Shown: positions 33,090 to 43,916, counted from the stretch's first letter. The stretch is DNA of 64,000 nucleotides from Gracilaria gracilis (GCA_030374805.1 JARGSG010000096.1:124001-188000); one strand, 5' to 3'. Translations and numbers: made by a program. The notes: generated by a model not told the origin, from the letters alone.

Positions 33090-34394
33090 CTAAAAGATAT
33101 CAGGACCGTGTTCAGGCCATACAGCAGTTGCGTCTCTCTTCCGACGAAAATACTGTCCATTATACCTCCACTCTTTGCGACCCGTGGAAGGGTGAAGACC
33201 CAGTTCAAACCACAGGGGCTGGAAGGGATTCTTCTCTTGCTCACTCGCCTGTTTTCTTTCCCTCTGCGCCAGTTCCAATCGCTCCTTCTCCGAGCTGGCC
33301 AACTTATGATCGCCCGTTTCAAGTGCCCTTTGGTCCGGACGGCGTCGAGAATCAGTCTTCGGAACGGACACAGCGGAATCCGACTCCAAAGGCGCATTGA
33401 GGGACCATGCCCAGGACGTGAAGCTGCTCGAAGCGGTATGAGATGAGGGGGGCTTTGGGGAGACTTTCCACACCTCGTGACCATCGATGAGGGCGTCGGA
33501 GGTCCAGTTTGCCACGATCTTGTGCAACGGCTTCTTGCTTCTGTCGTTGGCGGCAAACACGGAGCCCACAGTGTTCCCAAGGCCTTTGCCCTCGCGGAAG
33601 GGCATGGTGCACGCACGTTTCATGAGGAGGGAAGTGACGAAGTGGTTGTTTCTAATGGTGACACTGCCCGCAATATCAATCCACATACTGCCGAAAAACA
33701 GGTTGTTGACAAAGGTGTGCGGCTTTTCGTACATGAAGTGGTCACCATCATCAAAGAGGATGTGCACGGTGCCCTCCGGCCAGGCTTCCATGGCGTTGAC
33801 CAAGAACTTGTTCTTGACACGATGGGCGGTGTGATAGGTCCAGCCGTTGCCCTTGACGAACACGGCGGACATGGGCGGATGGTGCGAAACCTGCTCCGCA
33901 ACAAATGCAACGCCGCGCTCAGGCAACAAGAGCTCAAACGTCTCGCCAAGTAACGGGTTGAACGGCTTGGAAGTACGCTGCGCCGTGGACGAAAACTGAC
34001 TGACGACAAAGGCAGCCACGAGCGCGGCGCGGCGCGAAGTGTGCGCATACTGCGGAAGAGCGGCGACGTCCAGCAGGTGATGGTACTCGATATCCTCCGC
34101 CAGGCGCTGCAGGAAGGAGAGCGGCTCATTGAAGTGGACGGGGATGGTCATGCGTGTGATGTCTTTGGACACGGCATCCTTGAGGATGGCGAACAGGTTG
34201 GGCTTCGCGGGCGGCGGCACGACGCGCGGCGGCGGCGCGGGCACGCGGCGCGGCGACGGCGACAGTGCGCTCGGGCACACGCCGTCGTCGAAGTCGGGCG
34301 CGGTCATCACTTCGGTGCGGACGCGCGCGCGTTGGTCGGCCGCTTCGCGCACGCCAACGACGTCCGGCTCCGGCGGCAACAAATGATGGCGCAT
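33090..34394 (-). CDS. Short oxysterol-binding-protein-related protein (ORP), no PH domain
   Basis: 434 aa, single exon, ATG 34394. Residues 1-65 are Pro/Arg-rich. The OSBP-related lipid-binding domain fills ~66-420: NLFAILKDAVSKDITRMTIP (lid), FNEPLSFLQRLAEDIEY, KPFNPLLGETFE, and the hallmark EQVSHHPP at 167-174, then GHEVWKVSP and DSRRRPDQRALETGD near the end. Known role of the family: exchange of sterol or other lipids for phosphoinositides at membrane contact sites. No PH domain, ankyrin repeats or FFAT motif seen, unlike the long ORP at 55642-58170. Shares a GC-rich promoter with the Hc1-like gene. Confidence 0.93.
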   Translation of the reverse strand: MRHHLLPPEPDVVGVREAADQRARVRTEVMTAPDFDDGVCPSALSPSPRRVPAPPPRVVPPPAKPNLFAILKDAVSKDITRMTIPVHFNEPLSFLQRLAEDIEYHHLLDVAALPQYAHTSRRAALVAAFVVSQFSSTAQRTSKPFNPLLGETFELLLPERGVAFVAEQVSHHPPMSAVFVKGNGWTYHTAHRVKNKFLVNAMEAWPEGTVHILFDDGDHFMYEKPHTFVNNLFFGSMWIDIAGSVTIRNNHFVTSLLMKRACTMPFREGKGLGNTVGSVFAANDRSKKPLHKIVANWTSDALIDGHEVWKVSPKPPSSHTASSSFTSWAWSLNAPLESDSAVSVPKTDSRRRPDQRALETGDHKLASSEKERLELAQRERKQASEQEKNPFQPLWFELGLHPSTGRKEWRYNGQYFRRKRDATAVWPEHGPDIF

Positions 34395-35206
34395 CGTCGA
34401 CAGCGCATCGCGCTACAGTACCGTCGACGTGGCGCACACGCTGCATCGCATGTGCGTGCTCCACGCACACAGGTGTCCCGCTGGCCAGCGGGCCAGCTGG
34501 CCAGCGGGCGCACCTGGCCAGCTACACAGCCGCACAGGTGGCCACGACGGTTCAAAAAGCGCGCGTCGCGCGCGGGCACGCAACAGCGGCGGGCTGGAGC
34601 GCAGGCGCAGTAGCGCGCCAAAATCGCGTAGGGCGCGCGCGCAGGGGGGGCCGCCCCCGGGGGGCGGCGCTGCAGCAGCTGCGCACACAAAGGGGAGCGG
34701 CGTGCGACGGCGCGACGGCGCGTTTTCGCTACAGCCGCGTAGATACTCGTCAGAAGAGCAATCGGCCGCTGCTGCCCTGCCCACGCCCACCACCGCTTCC
34801 CGCGCCGCCCTCGTTGTCCGGTAAGTTTGCAATAAAAATGCGCGCGTGCGCTACGCGCGTGCGCCGCCTCCCGCGGCCGCGTCTGCGCGCAGCGCCGCCG
34901 CTTGCGCTTTGCTCGCGCCGCTGCCCGCCCACCCGACTGACCCGCTGACCCGCTGTGTGTGTGTGTGTCCGCGCGCCCTCCTCCCCCCCCCTTCCCCCCT
35001 CCCCCCTCCACCCCCCCGTCATGCACAGACGTTTACCGCTGTGACTTGCTTCCCTGCGTTTGTTGTGCTCGCCATCGCCGTCGTCGCTGCGCCTCGCTCA
35101 CGCTAAGGTCTGTCTGTCGGTCTGTCTGTCGGCGCCTCGCTCCACCCCCGTGCTATACCCGCCCACGCCGCTTCGCACGCGCGCTCTTCCCACCTCCCAA
35201 CCCCAG
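34395..35206. promoter_or_regulatory. GC-rich bidirectional promoter (short ORP / Hc1-like gene), with probable 5'-UTR intron
   Basis: Very CpG-rich, with a CTGGCCAGCGGG-like repeat around 34478-34530, a (GT)n run near 34964 and C-rich tracts near 34981-35020. A GTCTGT..CCCCAG interval (about 35107-35206) ending exactly at the Hc1-like ATG looks like a 5'-UTR intron. Inferred. Confidence 0.45.
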
Positions 35207-35401
35207 ATGGAAAAGCTGCAACAGCTCAAGGAGGTCATGGACGCCGTGTCCAAGGATAGCACCAAGTTCTTCGAGAAGGGGAACAAGGCTGCTGGCACCC
35301 GCGCCCGCAAAAACCTGCAGGAGCTCAAGAAGCTTGCGCAAGAGCTGCGTGTCGCAATACAGGACACCAAGGCCAACATGGCCAACCCTGTCGCTGAGTG
35401 A
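35207..35401 (+). CDS. Bacterial Hc1-type histone H1-like protein, 64 aa
   Basis: ATG 35207 to TGA 35401. The core EKGNKAAGTRARKNLQELKK followed by LAQELRVAIQDTK is the conserved pattern of the bacterial histone H1-like Hc1 family (Pfam Hc1), known from Chlamydiae, where Hc1 condenses the chromosome, and from Bacteroidetes. The sequence looks closer to the short Bacteroidetes form, lacking the Lys/Ala-rich tail of chlamydial Hc1. It is helical and contains no signal or transit peptide from this start. An upstream frame extension has no ATG, and the ATG follows a CCCCAG acceptor, so a 5'-UTR intron (or a coding first exon) is possible. Context is firmly eukaryotic. Whether the protein acts in nucleus, plastid or mitochondrion cannot be read here. 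Confidence 0.75.
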   Translation: MEKLQQLKEVMDAVSKDSTKFFEKGNKAAGTRARKNLQELKKLAQELRVAIQDTKANMANPVAE

Positions 35402-36178
35402 GAGTGCGCCCCCATCTCACTCCCACTGTGTGCTTGGTCGTCTCCACCGTTTCCCCTTCCTTGTCGCCCCTTCTTCTGCTTGTCTTTGATGTATCTCCGT
35501 CTCTCCTGTGTAACTATATCGTTGCATCCGCGTCGAGACGGCTACCAGCACACCTGCTAGCCTGCGTAGATACAGCCGCGCCTGAGTAAAAAAAAATAAT
35601 GCTCCTGTTCGTGCATGGAAAAACCTTCGTCTCCCGAATTATCGCACAATTGCGTTGCTCAACTCAGCCTGTTTCATCTCCCGCTTTGTTTTCCCTGCCC
35701 CGCTTGTCCGCCTGCCAGTCATTGACGTGGCACTCGCGAGTTGCATGACGATAACAAACTCTCGTAGCACAACGGTAGTTGCGGCTCCAAACTCTCTCAA
35801 GTGCCGCCGCCTCCATCAAAAACAGCGGAAACAGCCTGCCCCAGCTCCTGGGAGTCTTGAGTGTTTCCCTTCACGCAACCGTTAATGTACCGTTCGCGAG
35901 GTCCTTCCTCGACCCACTGAGCTGCTCAGCGTTTAACACTGCATCCGCACAGGACGGCGTGCAGAGGGAAAGCGAAAACACCCGCATGTGCCCACTGCGC
36001 ACGCACTTGCATCGCCATACTTGCCGCAACGCACTCACTCACCGCCAAACAGCTTCATCACGGCACATCACTTGCTTCGCAACCGAAAACGAACGCAAAG
36101 AGAGCGTCTACTACGCGGCAGTTTAGGATCGGAGTTTGCTTCGTCGGGAAGACCAGTCGCACGACAGGCAAGCCGGTG
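35402..36178. other. Intergenic region
   Basis: 777 bp downstream of the Hc1-like gene. Short frames on both strands with no family features. No RNA gene recognised. Confidence 0.5.
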
Positions 36179-36409
36179 CTAAGCGGCAGCCCTCTCCACG
36201 GCGGGCCGCTGCTGTTGAAATAAGAGTGGCAGCCAGTGGCTGTTGTGTAACTGCACCAGAAGTGCGTGTTTGACTTGGTCGAGCTTCTCGCTGATACTGC
36301 CATAACGCCCGTTTTTGGCAAAGTGCGGAAAAGGACTGTATGTACATACGTACCTATCGACATCGGTCTTCGTTACAATGGCCGCATTGGCGACCTCAAA
36401 CGTTGCCAT
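36179..36409 (-). CDS. Candidate 76-aa protein, unknown
   Basis: ATG 36409 opens MATFEVANAAIVTKTDVDR and continues with a balanced, coding-like composition (YGSISEKLDQVKHALLVQLH). A GTACGT donor-like site follows codon 18-19 and acceptor-like CAGs occur downstream, so it may be the first exon of a spliced gene. Same strand as L46, downstream of it. No family recognised. Confidence 0.38.
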   Translation of the reverse strand: MATFEVANAAIVTKTDVDRYVCTYSPFPHFAKNGRYGSISEKLDQVKHALLVQLHNSHWLPLLFQQQRPAVERAAA

Positions 36410-36696
36410 TTTCCCCCAATTTTTTCCGTCTTCTTGCTCACACCGTGATTTGTTTGAGCAAAGGCGGACAGTCAGTCAACATACGCATGTTGGGGAAAGA
36501 GCAAAGTGTGCTACGAATGGGAACAATGGGTTAACGAGTGAAGAACAAGCAAGAGTTTTATGTTGAATGTCAAAGTGCGGTAGCTTTTGAACCGTATTCC
36601 GTGTTCTTCTTCGCACTATAGAACAGCACAGAAGCGAATAGCTCGTTTAAGGAAGATTTGTACAAAATAACTAGCTGCATCAACGGAAGAGTGCAG

Positions 36697-37542
36697 TTAC
36701 AATTCAGCTCTGTCAGACGGATGTATTGTGGGGCCATTGCCAAGCAGGATAGGTTTGATAGCCGAGTAATACTCTTGACCGAGCAACTGAGGCAGCTCAC
36801 AGTCCCTTGCCCACAGATAATCCTCGCAGTTGCGAATGGAACTGACCTCACCCGATAGAAGCATTATACGATAAAAGAAGATCTTGACACCATAAACGTC
36901 GTGCTTCTGTTGATAGGAAAGAGGATAAACATGTTCCAAATGACAAGCTGGCGAGTACGAAATCCCATGATAAATTGGACGCGATGCCGGCACGGTAACG
37001 CTCTTCAACGCACTCTCTGCAAACTCCTTCAAGGTAACATCATCCTTTGACACCAGCACTTGCGGGAACTGCATGTTCGGCGAGTTCTTGCTGCGTCGAA
37101 TCACAAAGTACAACCGCTCCTTCATCGCACGTTGCAGCGATTTTTGGTCGTTAGTTCTATCCGCGTCAGTAACTCTGGGCGCCGGCACATACTTATCAGC
37201 AATCGGATCATCAAAGTTAGGCTCCTCACGTCCCTCCACGCGATCCTTGTCCGAAAGAAACAGATGCGCCGGGATAGGACGAGCGCACTTCTGCTGATCG
37301 ATGAATCGACCCAACAAATACTCAGCCTCGAACTTGTGTAGATCGGGAGTGACCACCGGGTATCGCTCCAGAACGGCGGCGGCGGCCAGCCGCCATCCGT
37401 GCTTGAAGTTGGCAGCTGGGTCGGCTCCTTCCTTCGGCAGCCGGTCAAGCCCGCGCTTCACCTTCTTGCGCACGTGCCGCTCGACGGCCTTGACGCTGTT
37501 GTGCAGCTTTCTGGACGCCTGCCAGCCGAACGCACGCTGCAT
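36697..37542 (-). CDS. MRPL46: Mitochondrial large-subunit ribosomal protein L46 (mL46)
   Basis: 281 aa from ATG 37542, single exon. Basic N-terminus, suitable as a mitochondrial presequence. Family features: WRLAAAAVLERYPVVTPDLHKFEAEY (the mL46 start block), a Nudix-like core with QFPQVLVSKDDVTLKEFAESAL, HLEHVYPLS, GVKIFFYRIMLLSGEV, and the ending DYLWARDCELPQLLGQEYYSAIKPIL. In the family this protein sits on the mitoribosome large subunit and is not thought to be an active Nudix enzyme. The upstream frame begins without ATG, so 37542 is the best start. Shares a 295-bp promoter with the RmlD-like gene. Confidence 0.85.
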   Translation of the reverse strand: MQRAFGWQASRKLHNSVKAVERHVRKKVKRGLDRLPKEGADPAANFKHGWRLAAAAVLERYPVVTPDLHKFEAEYLLGRFIDQQKCARPIPAHLFLSDKDRVEGREEPNFDDPIADKYVPAPRVTDADRTNDQKSLQRAMKERLYFVIRRSKNSPNMQFPQVLVSKDDVTLKEFAESALKSVTVPASRPIYHGISYSPACHLEHVYPLSYQQKHDVYGVKIFFYRIMLLSGEVSSIRNCEDYLWARDCELPQLLGQEYYSAIKPILLGNGPTIHPSDRAEL

Positions 37543-37837
37543 TGCTCGCGACGACGGCGACCTCCTTGCGGTCCGCTCTCCGCCGACAACGTCTGCGACG
37601 GAGAGCACAGAACTGGGTCAGAAGCATCACGCAACGGATGCGGATCTAGGCGGGCGCGGGCGTGGCGACGTGGCATCTCGTCGAGCCGGAGCGCGCGTGT
37701 GAATCGCTGAATCACGCTGTCAAGCAAAGCGCACGCGCTCTGCGCTTCGCGGAGGTAAAGCGCCGCGGCGGCGTTAGCCGCTGCACCTCCGCGCACCCGA
37801 GCCGCCGCGCACCCGAGCCGCCGCGCGGAACGTTACG
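37543..37837. promoter_or_regulatory. GC-rich bidirectional promoter (MRPL46 / RmlD-like)
   Basis: 295 bp between divergent ATGs, strongly GC-rich, with a CCGAGCCGCCGCGC direct repeat just before 37838. Confidence 0.5.
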
Positions 37838-38752
37838 ATGGGCACGCTGGTCATCATCGGCGCCACGGGCGAGCTCGGCAGCAAGACCGTTCTGGCCGCC
37901 TGCGCGGACGACGCCGCCGCATGGCAGGGCGATATCATCGCCACGTACAACAATAACCCGCCGGTGCTCGGGCTGCCGCGCGTCACGTGGGTCAAGCTCG
38001 ATTGCTCCGATCATAAGGCCGTGCGCTCGCTCATCGTGTCGCTGGCTGAGCTGGCGGCCGTGGTGTACTGCGCGGTGCCGAAGCATGGCGGCGCGGCTGA
38101 CAAGGGTGGTGGGCTTGTTCGCGCGGGTATTGTGGATGATGTGCTAAACTGTGCGGAGGCTGTTGCTTTGATTGACGCGAGGTTTGTCGCTGTTTCGACT
38201 GACTTGGTGTTTGATGGCCGCATTCCAGAAGGAGAGTGTTATGATGAAGCTAGCCAGACTTGTCCACCCAACCCGTATGGCGTGTACAAGCAGCAAATGG
38301 AGCAGCAGTTGTTGGCGCTCTCTGGAAATATTGTCGTGGCGCGTTCCAGTTTGATTCTCACAATGGATCAACCACCGTACGGAAAGGGTATTCAGTTTGT
38401 CGTGGATTGTATCAATGGCAAGAAGGGTGAGATCGAACTCTTCACAGACGAATGGCGCAACATGTCATTCTCAGATGATCTCGGACGCGCACTTGTTGAA
38501 CTGGCCAAGCCACAGTGCACACACGTTGGCATCATTCATATGGTCAGTGATGAGGTGACGAATCGATGGGAGCTGGCTAAACTGCTGGCGAAACGCCTCG
38601 GTCTGGAGGACAAGCTCGGAAAGTTTGCAAAGAGTGGGCTGTCGGCAGAGAGCGGTCTTGACCGCCCACTGAACTGCGCTCTGTCTACCAAATTGAAGAA
38701 CAAGGTCCTCAACACCCATATCGATGGAATCTCTGAACGACTGTCAAAATAG
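37838..38752 (+). CDS. RmlD-type NAD(P)-dependent reductase (extended SDR)
   Basis: 304 aa, single exon. Rossmann motif GATGELG at residues 8-14, RmlD-like STDLVFDG at 120-127 and active-site Tyr147-x3-Lys151 (YGVYK). The region after ~190 (YGKGIQFVVDCI, ELFTDEWRN, GIIHMVSDEVTNRWELAKLLA) matches the substrate-binding half of dTDP-4-dehydrorhamnose reductase-like proteins, a group that also includes MAT2B-like regulatory proteins. The exact substrate cannot be assigned: nucleotide-sugar reduction is the family reaction, but eukaryotic relatives vary. No targeting peptide, so probably cytosolic. Confidence 0.82.
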   Translation: MGTLVIIGATGELGSKTVLAACADDAAAWQGDIIATYNNNPPVLGLPRVTWVKLDCSDHKAVRSLIVSLAELAAVVYCAVPKHGGAADKGGGLVRAGIVDDVLNCAEAVALIDARFVAVSTDLVFDGRIPEGECYDEASQTCPPNPYGVYKQQMEQQLLALSGNIVVARSSLILTMDQPPYGKGIQFVVDCINGKKGEIELFTDEWRNMSFSDDLGRALVELAKPQCTHVGIIHMVSDEVTNRWELAKLLAKRLGLEDKLGKFAKSGLSAESGLDRPLNCALSTKLKNKVLNTHIDGISERLSK

Positions 38753-40387
38753 CTGCTTTCGTCTTCGGTTAGTGCCGCTCAGCATGAAACTCCATCCTTT
38801 TTCTGCATGCATGTACGGGGGCCCTTCATCTCATCTTATGTCTGCTGCGTTGGCTACGTTGTAGACCGCAACACCATTCCCATATTCAGATGTGCGAAAG
38901 TTACGCAACAGGCATTAGAACAGGTCGCTCCGTGATTGCCTTTTGTCTAAAAGGCACTGGATTACGCCACGTTTCCGTGACTGTAGTCGTTGACAAGGGT
39001 TAGGAACGCTAACGCTAAGGGGCTAGCGTTTTAACCCTCTTAGCGTTTAACTCTCTTAGCTTTCTTGAGCTCGCTACTAGCACGAATTCTAATTATCGAT
39101 ACATATCAGGCCCCTGATAACATACGTGCCATAAATTAGCCGTTGCTCTTGAACAGTAATCTCTCTCTCTCTCTCTCATTTATGAAACGCGTACGTGAAT
39201 TACTCGTACGTGGGGGTATGCTAAGAACCCCAACAACCTATAACACTTATCTCTACACCGTAGCCACAAACCACAAATCAGTAGCCGTGCTACACTCACG
39301 GGGCTATAATATGGTACAACGAAAGTATTAGGTAGCTAAGGTGTTTTCGACCGCAGAAGCGTTTCATTTGCGACGATTATCGCCTTCTTCTTCACTGAAC
39401 CTCTCCATTCAACCTCTAGAGCTCGCCGCGTAAGGTGTACACCACGACAAGGCGCTTCGCATGTACCGCTTTTGTCGCCAAAGAAACCATTAACGACGTC
39501 CTTTCCACCCAACCCCTATATCGTCGGCGAGATCAGGTAAAAGAACCGGCGCGTAGCCTGCGTCATCTTCCGACCCAAGCGTAGTCCATCCCAGAAAACC
39601 CTGGAAACCCCCTGTCCAGAGGCTCCATTGAAGCTCTTCGTTCGAGGGAAAAAATTCAGGGAAAGGGCGGTTGAATCTTCTTCCGAAAACAGGCTCGTGA
39701 CCGACTGCGTGCGTGCAGTTAGACGGGGGCCTTTTCACGACGTACCACCCAGGTCCGCGACGGCGACCGGCAAGCTGACCGGTCGCTTGGGCGAGTTGAA
39801 CGACCTCCCGGGTCTGAAGAGTAATAAATAGGTGTAACAACTACCGAAGGTAGGAGCGTGTGTGACGGAGATGCTCTGATATGTAGTCGCCGTGGTGATG
39901 CATGGGCCAACGCCCTTGTGTATAGTCTGTTGGTACGCTCACCTCTGTGTCAACTTACAACAAGACAGCTTGTATTTGATTTGGTCTTGTGAGCATTGCG
40001 CTAGAAGTCATACGCGAATCGCGTTGATCAGACTAGTGCTCGCCCACACCAATTTGATATCACCTTGCAGAGGAAAGTCGTGGTGGCAAAACGCACAAGT
40101 TCCCATAGGCTTGGCCTACACCCTTCCCCGCATCGCACCTGATTAATGACAATAGTGTCGGTGAAGTGGGCATGCGAGCCTTCTACAGCAGTTCCAATGC
40201 GGCCTGCGCAGCACGGATACACATTCGTGCATTCTGTCACAAACCTCTACGGGTCTTGTGCATCACGGCGCTTAAGTTTTCCGATCATGACCAGGTAATC
40301 TGGCGACTGAAACGGAATGGCCTGCCTTTCCTTCGTCGTTGACAAGTACAACGGTATCAGGGGAAGTGTATTGTCCACAAATTCTGG
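38753..40387. other. Intergenic region with coding-like relic
   Basis: A minus-strand frame at 39490-39830 has coding-like composition (EELQWSLWTGGFQGFLGW, SEDDAGYAPVLLPDLADDI) but no ATG. It may be an exon (acceptor-like CTCTTCAG just before it) or element relic. Also a (CT)n microsatellite at about 39161-39178 and clustered CTAACGCT/TTAGCGTT motifs at 39008-39055. Confidence 0.4.
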
Positions 40388-40831
40388 ATGAAAAGGTTGA
40401 GCATTGCGGGAGGATATGGCGTTGTAAATGCACGGAGTAGATATATGACATCATGCACCCAATTGCCATACAGCGATTCTCCAACCGTTTTACAGATGGA
40501 AGCGGCTTCTGATTTTCTACATCCAAGCCATCAGCCATTTGGAAAGCAAGGCGTGACTTCCTACAAAACCCTCAAAGAGTATCTTTCCAGCTCTATCAAT
40601 ACTGGGAACGTTGATGTCAAATCCCACCATCAATGGAGCAGAAGCGATGAGAGCTCTGATCGAGATACATCTGTGATATCGTCCCTGAGAACTGATGAGT
40701 ATGCTGTGGCGCATCAATTCATTTCATTACAAGTACCGTTCTTCTTTGGGGTTTGTGCGTTTTCATGAGAGAACCGTTATGAATCTGTCCCGTTCCCTGT
40801 GAGCGCTACTCAAAGACAGGTTTCAGACGGC

Positions 40832-41914
40832 ATGCTTTCAATAGCGTTCTCAAGCCCATGGAGGCCCATTGTCCTCCATCGAGCTTCTACACGCCATGTA
40901 GCGCTTGATCCGCTTCGGCCTAAGAAGCAAAACAACGCACGAAATCAATGGAAACCATCCTACATTCAAACTCGGATACTTTGCACGACTGAAGCTCCCA
41001 ATTCGGGTGCTGGAAGTACCACAGAACGTGTTCCGTCAGTTCGGCATCCTAAGCTTAACGTACTTCGTCGTGTCTGGAACCCTACTAGTAGTCCCAAAGC
41101 AGGCCTCTTGATTTGTTGCGGACTTCAATGGCACTCTGGATGGTTCTCAGCAATTGCACGACCTCTGTGTTCGGAAGGGATTCAGGTTGTCTCAGTGGAT
41201 AACCTTTCATGCGGTAGAAGTGATAATCTACAAAACGTTCGAGGTCTCATATATGATGTTGATGATCACGTCGAGGACTTGGTAGCTGCACTTCTTGAAA
41301 TGAAGAGAACCCTCCCAAAGGGTGCTCCTCTATTCGTGCTTGGTGAAAGCAGCGGAGGAGTCCTTGCTTGTATCATGGCTCTCCGCCCTGAAATAGCTCG
41401 AACTGTTCAAGCTTGGGTTTTGTGCGCACCGGCTATTACAGTGGTAGAAGAATTGCTTCCTCCTCCTTTTGTGCAAAAGGCTGTGAAGTTTCTCGGCAAG
41501 GTTTTGCCTACACTTCCTGTCCCAGGGGAAGAGATTAGTGGCGAAACATGGGACGCAGCTTTCGGAGATAATGTCAGCGCAGATATCGCCTGACGAGATG
41601 AATACGTGTTATATAATACACCTCTGCGTGTAGGCACTGCTTCAGCAATGCTGGGGGCCATGCAAGACATCGAGAATGTGTTGACTAGTGGCAACTTGTT
41701 CATGAACAGAGTGCTAGTCTTGCACAATCGCCTAGATCAGCGCACAAAGTATGAAGGGTCAGAGAGGTTTGCTGCTCGTGTGCGTGTGGAGCCTGGCCTG
41801 AAAGCTGTATTGGAAGATCCTGGAGGTTCAGCCCATCAGTTGTTCCAGGAAGACCCGGACGTAAGAAAGATTGTTGTGCAACGAATAGTTGATTTTGTTA
41901 AATCATGTATGTGA
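40832..41914 (+). pseudogene. Alpha/beta hydrolase (monoacylglycerol-lipase-like) with in-frame TGA
   Basis: ATG 40832. The frame reads through an N-terminal Ser/Arg-rich extension, then GLQWHSGWFSAIARPLCSEG, DNLSCGRSD, and the nucleophile elbow GESSGG (Ser ~173), as in lysophospholipase/monoacylglycerol lipases. TGA at 41591-41593 interrupts it. The same frame continues (RDEYVLYNTPLRVGTASAML...) to 41914 and holds the likely remaining triad residues: Asp in HNRLDQRT and His in GGSAHQLF. A product ending at the TGA would lack both and be inactive. TGA serves as the ordinary stop in neighbours (LAS1, Hc1-like), so general reassignment is excluded. The alternatives are a nonsense allele, readthrough or selenocysteine. 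An open frame at 40388-40768 upstream is in the same reading frame, also ended by TGA. Confidence 0.75.
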
Positions 41915-43916
41915 CTTATGTTGTGGTTGGAATTCAAAGACACTTCCGTTTTTGTCTCTTCTTTGAAATGGTATGGTGCCGTTTAGACAGAGAAGTCAGG
42001 AGCAATACCATCAAAAGGACAGCCTTCCGCTTTTCGTGGTTCTTCTCCTGCTTTGTTGTGGAATATAGTATTTGACCACTGTCAACAAAATGACCTCACT
42101 TCTCGGAAAAAGCATCACAAACAGGCTCGTCTTCCTCAACTTAAGAATTTCACAGCAGGTTTGAATGGTTCCTGCTCTTTTGTGGCTTCAAACCAAAGTT
42201 GTAGTATTAGTCTATTTCAAAGTTCAGATATGAACTAGGCAGACTCAGACCTACTTCAAATGCGCAAAGCAGTTTTCCTCATCGTTAGCTTACTCTAAAG
42301 TTAGATTGTGAACATATCCCTGGGGGACAGTGCACGTATCCCGACGTCATTAAATGAGTAGCTTCGCTTTCTATAATTGGAACTTTGAGACCAAGCATGG
42401 CCTCGTTCGCATCCGCGACGCAACTGTCTTGTTTCGCCGTTGGGTCACACGAGGGATTCGCAACTCTAGGAATCCACTCTTAGATACATTTGATGATAAG
42501 AAACTCGTGCAAGTAGTTCTTCCAGGCAAGAACTCGAAAGCTTTGGTCACCTGATCGAAGAAAGCCCTAAATAGATTCATCACATCCTTTTTGATTTGGG
42601 GGGGGGGGGGGGGGGGGGGGAGGGGCGGAAGCCGGAAACGTGCTGGTTTTGCTCATCCTTTGGTTCGTTGGTTCCTTGAACGCAGGAAGGTATTGACAAG
42701 ATATCTACTATCCACCCTCTTCACGACGAAATGCGTTTCCTAGTTCGAATGCATACGGTTGTCGCAGATGATTGGCCTACATGGAAAGAAGTCATCTGCG
42801 TGTTAGGGTTTTCTTCGATTTGTGCTACTGAAGTTATCTTCTTCAGGGCAATTGCAGGTGTGTGATGTAATGACTATCTATAGCAGCCAGGAAAATCAAC
42901 TCCTGAGTTCCGATGTTCCTTGGTAGTTTAATGGGTTATCGTTCGTGTGACAATCAAGCCAAATCCTACTGGAGAACAACACACGAATACGGATCATTAA
43001 AGCGTTGTCAAACTCTTGTGCCTGACGCTTTAAGCCGACCAGGAATTGGCTTCTCTGATTAATATCGTGCATATGTCAGAGGAAGAGAGAGAGAGAGAGA
43101 GGTCTCCATTGCTGAACGGATTTGAGTTTTCAAACCAAGGCGCCAGCCTTTCATGTCCACAGCCTATGATTGACAGAACATACCTTCCTAAGAATATCTT
43201 CAACTCTTCGCAGACCTGTTCTCATCACAACACAGCGCTTGGCCGTAGCCCATAATGATTTTGCTGCGCTACCGATACAGAGTAGGTTAATGAGCGGTGC
43301 GATTTCGCCGTTCTGGAGCCATATCGCTGTTACGGGAGCGGAATGGGATACGGAATTGAAACGGCCGAACGACACGTCAACGTTTCTGACAGATGGCGAC
43401 ACTCAAGCTTCGAGAAACTGGTTCGCACATAAAGGTAGCGAACGCTACCGTTGTAGAAGATACTGCAGAGTAAGCGATATCCCTACCTAAGGTGCAGAAG
43501 AGTGTCGACACCCTTGATGCCAACGCACGCAGTGACTGGTAACAGAGGAATGGATCACCTGCTCAATTGCTTTTCATTCCTTCACATGCTAAAAAAAATC
43601 CCGGCAACTCCAAGCCGCGCGTGCTACCAAAGCATAGAACCTCAGATGGGCGCGCTACGAACCCTTGTGTTTTCAAGATCTTAGTGGGGCGGAAGAAGTT
43701 GGTCGAAGTCCCTCACGCGCACAACCGAATCATCATGATTGAATATCTTATGGTCTGCAATATGTATGGAACTAGTGGCTGAAGCTTGGGAGATAGATTG
43801 AGATGTGGTATTAGTATTGTCAGGACAACGGGTTGCGATAATAACAAGATCGTATATTATGAGAAAGAAGGTTGCTTGGGGCCTCCTACAGTTGAAATAG
43901 AGCTGCTCAATTTGTA
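41915..43916. other. Intergenic region with poly-G tract
   Basis: 2 kb with no recognisable gene. A run of 23 G at 42598-42620 (G-quadruplex-prone), a (GA)n microsatellite at about 43083-43102 and a small inverted repeat TTAAAGCGT..ACGCTTTAA at ~42997-43034. Confidence 0.55.
42598..42620 (+). repeat. Poly-G tract, 23 bp
   Basis: Uninterrupted G run followed by AGGGGCGG. Length could be affected by sequencing or assembly. Confidence 0.8.

Noticed and set aside
34265-35026. Overlapping 227-239-codon frames upstream of the Hc1-like gene
   Set aside because: Same GC-composition artefact. No domain.
41591-41593. Idea that TGA is reassigned to an amino acid in this genome
   Set aside because: LAS1, the Hc1-like gene, the cyclophilin and the 591-aa gene all end naturally at TGA.
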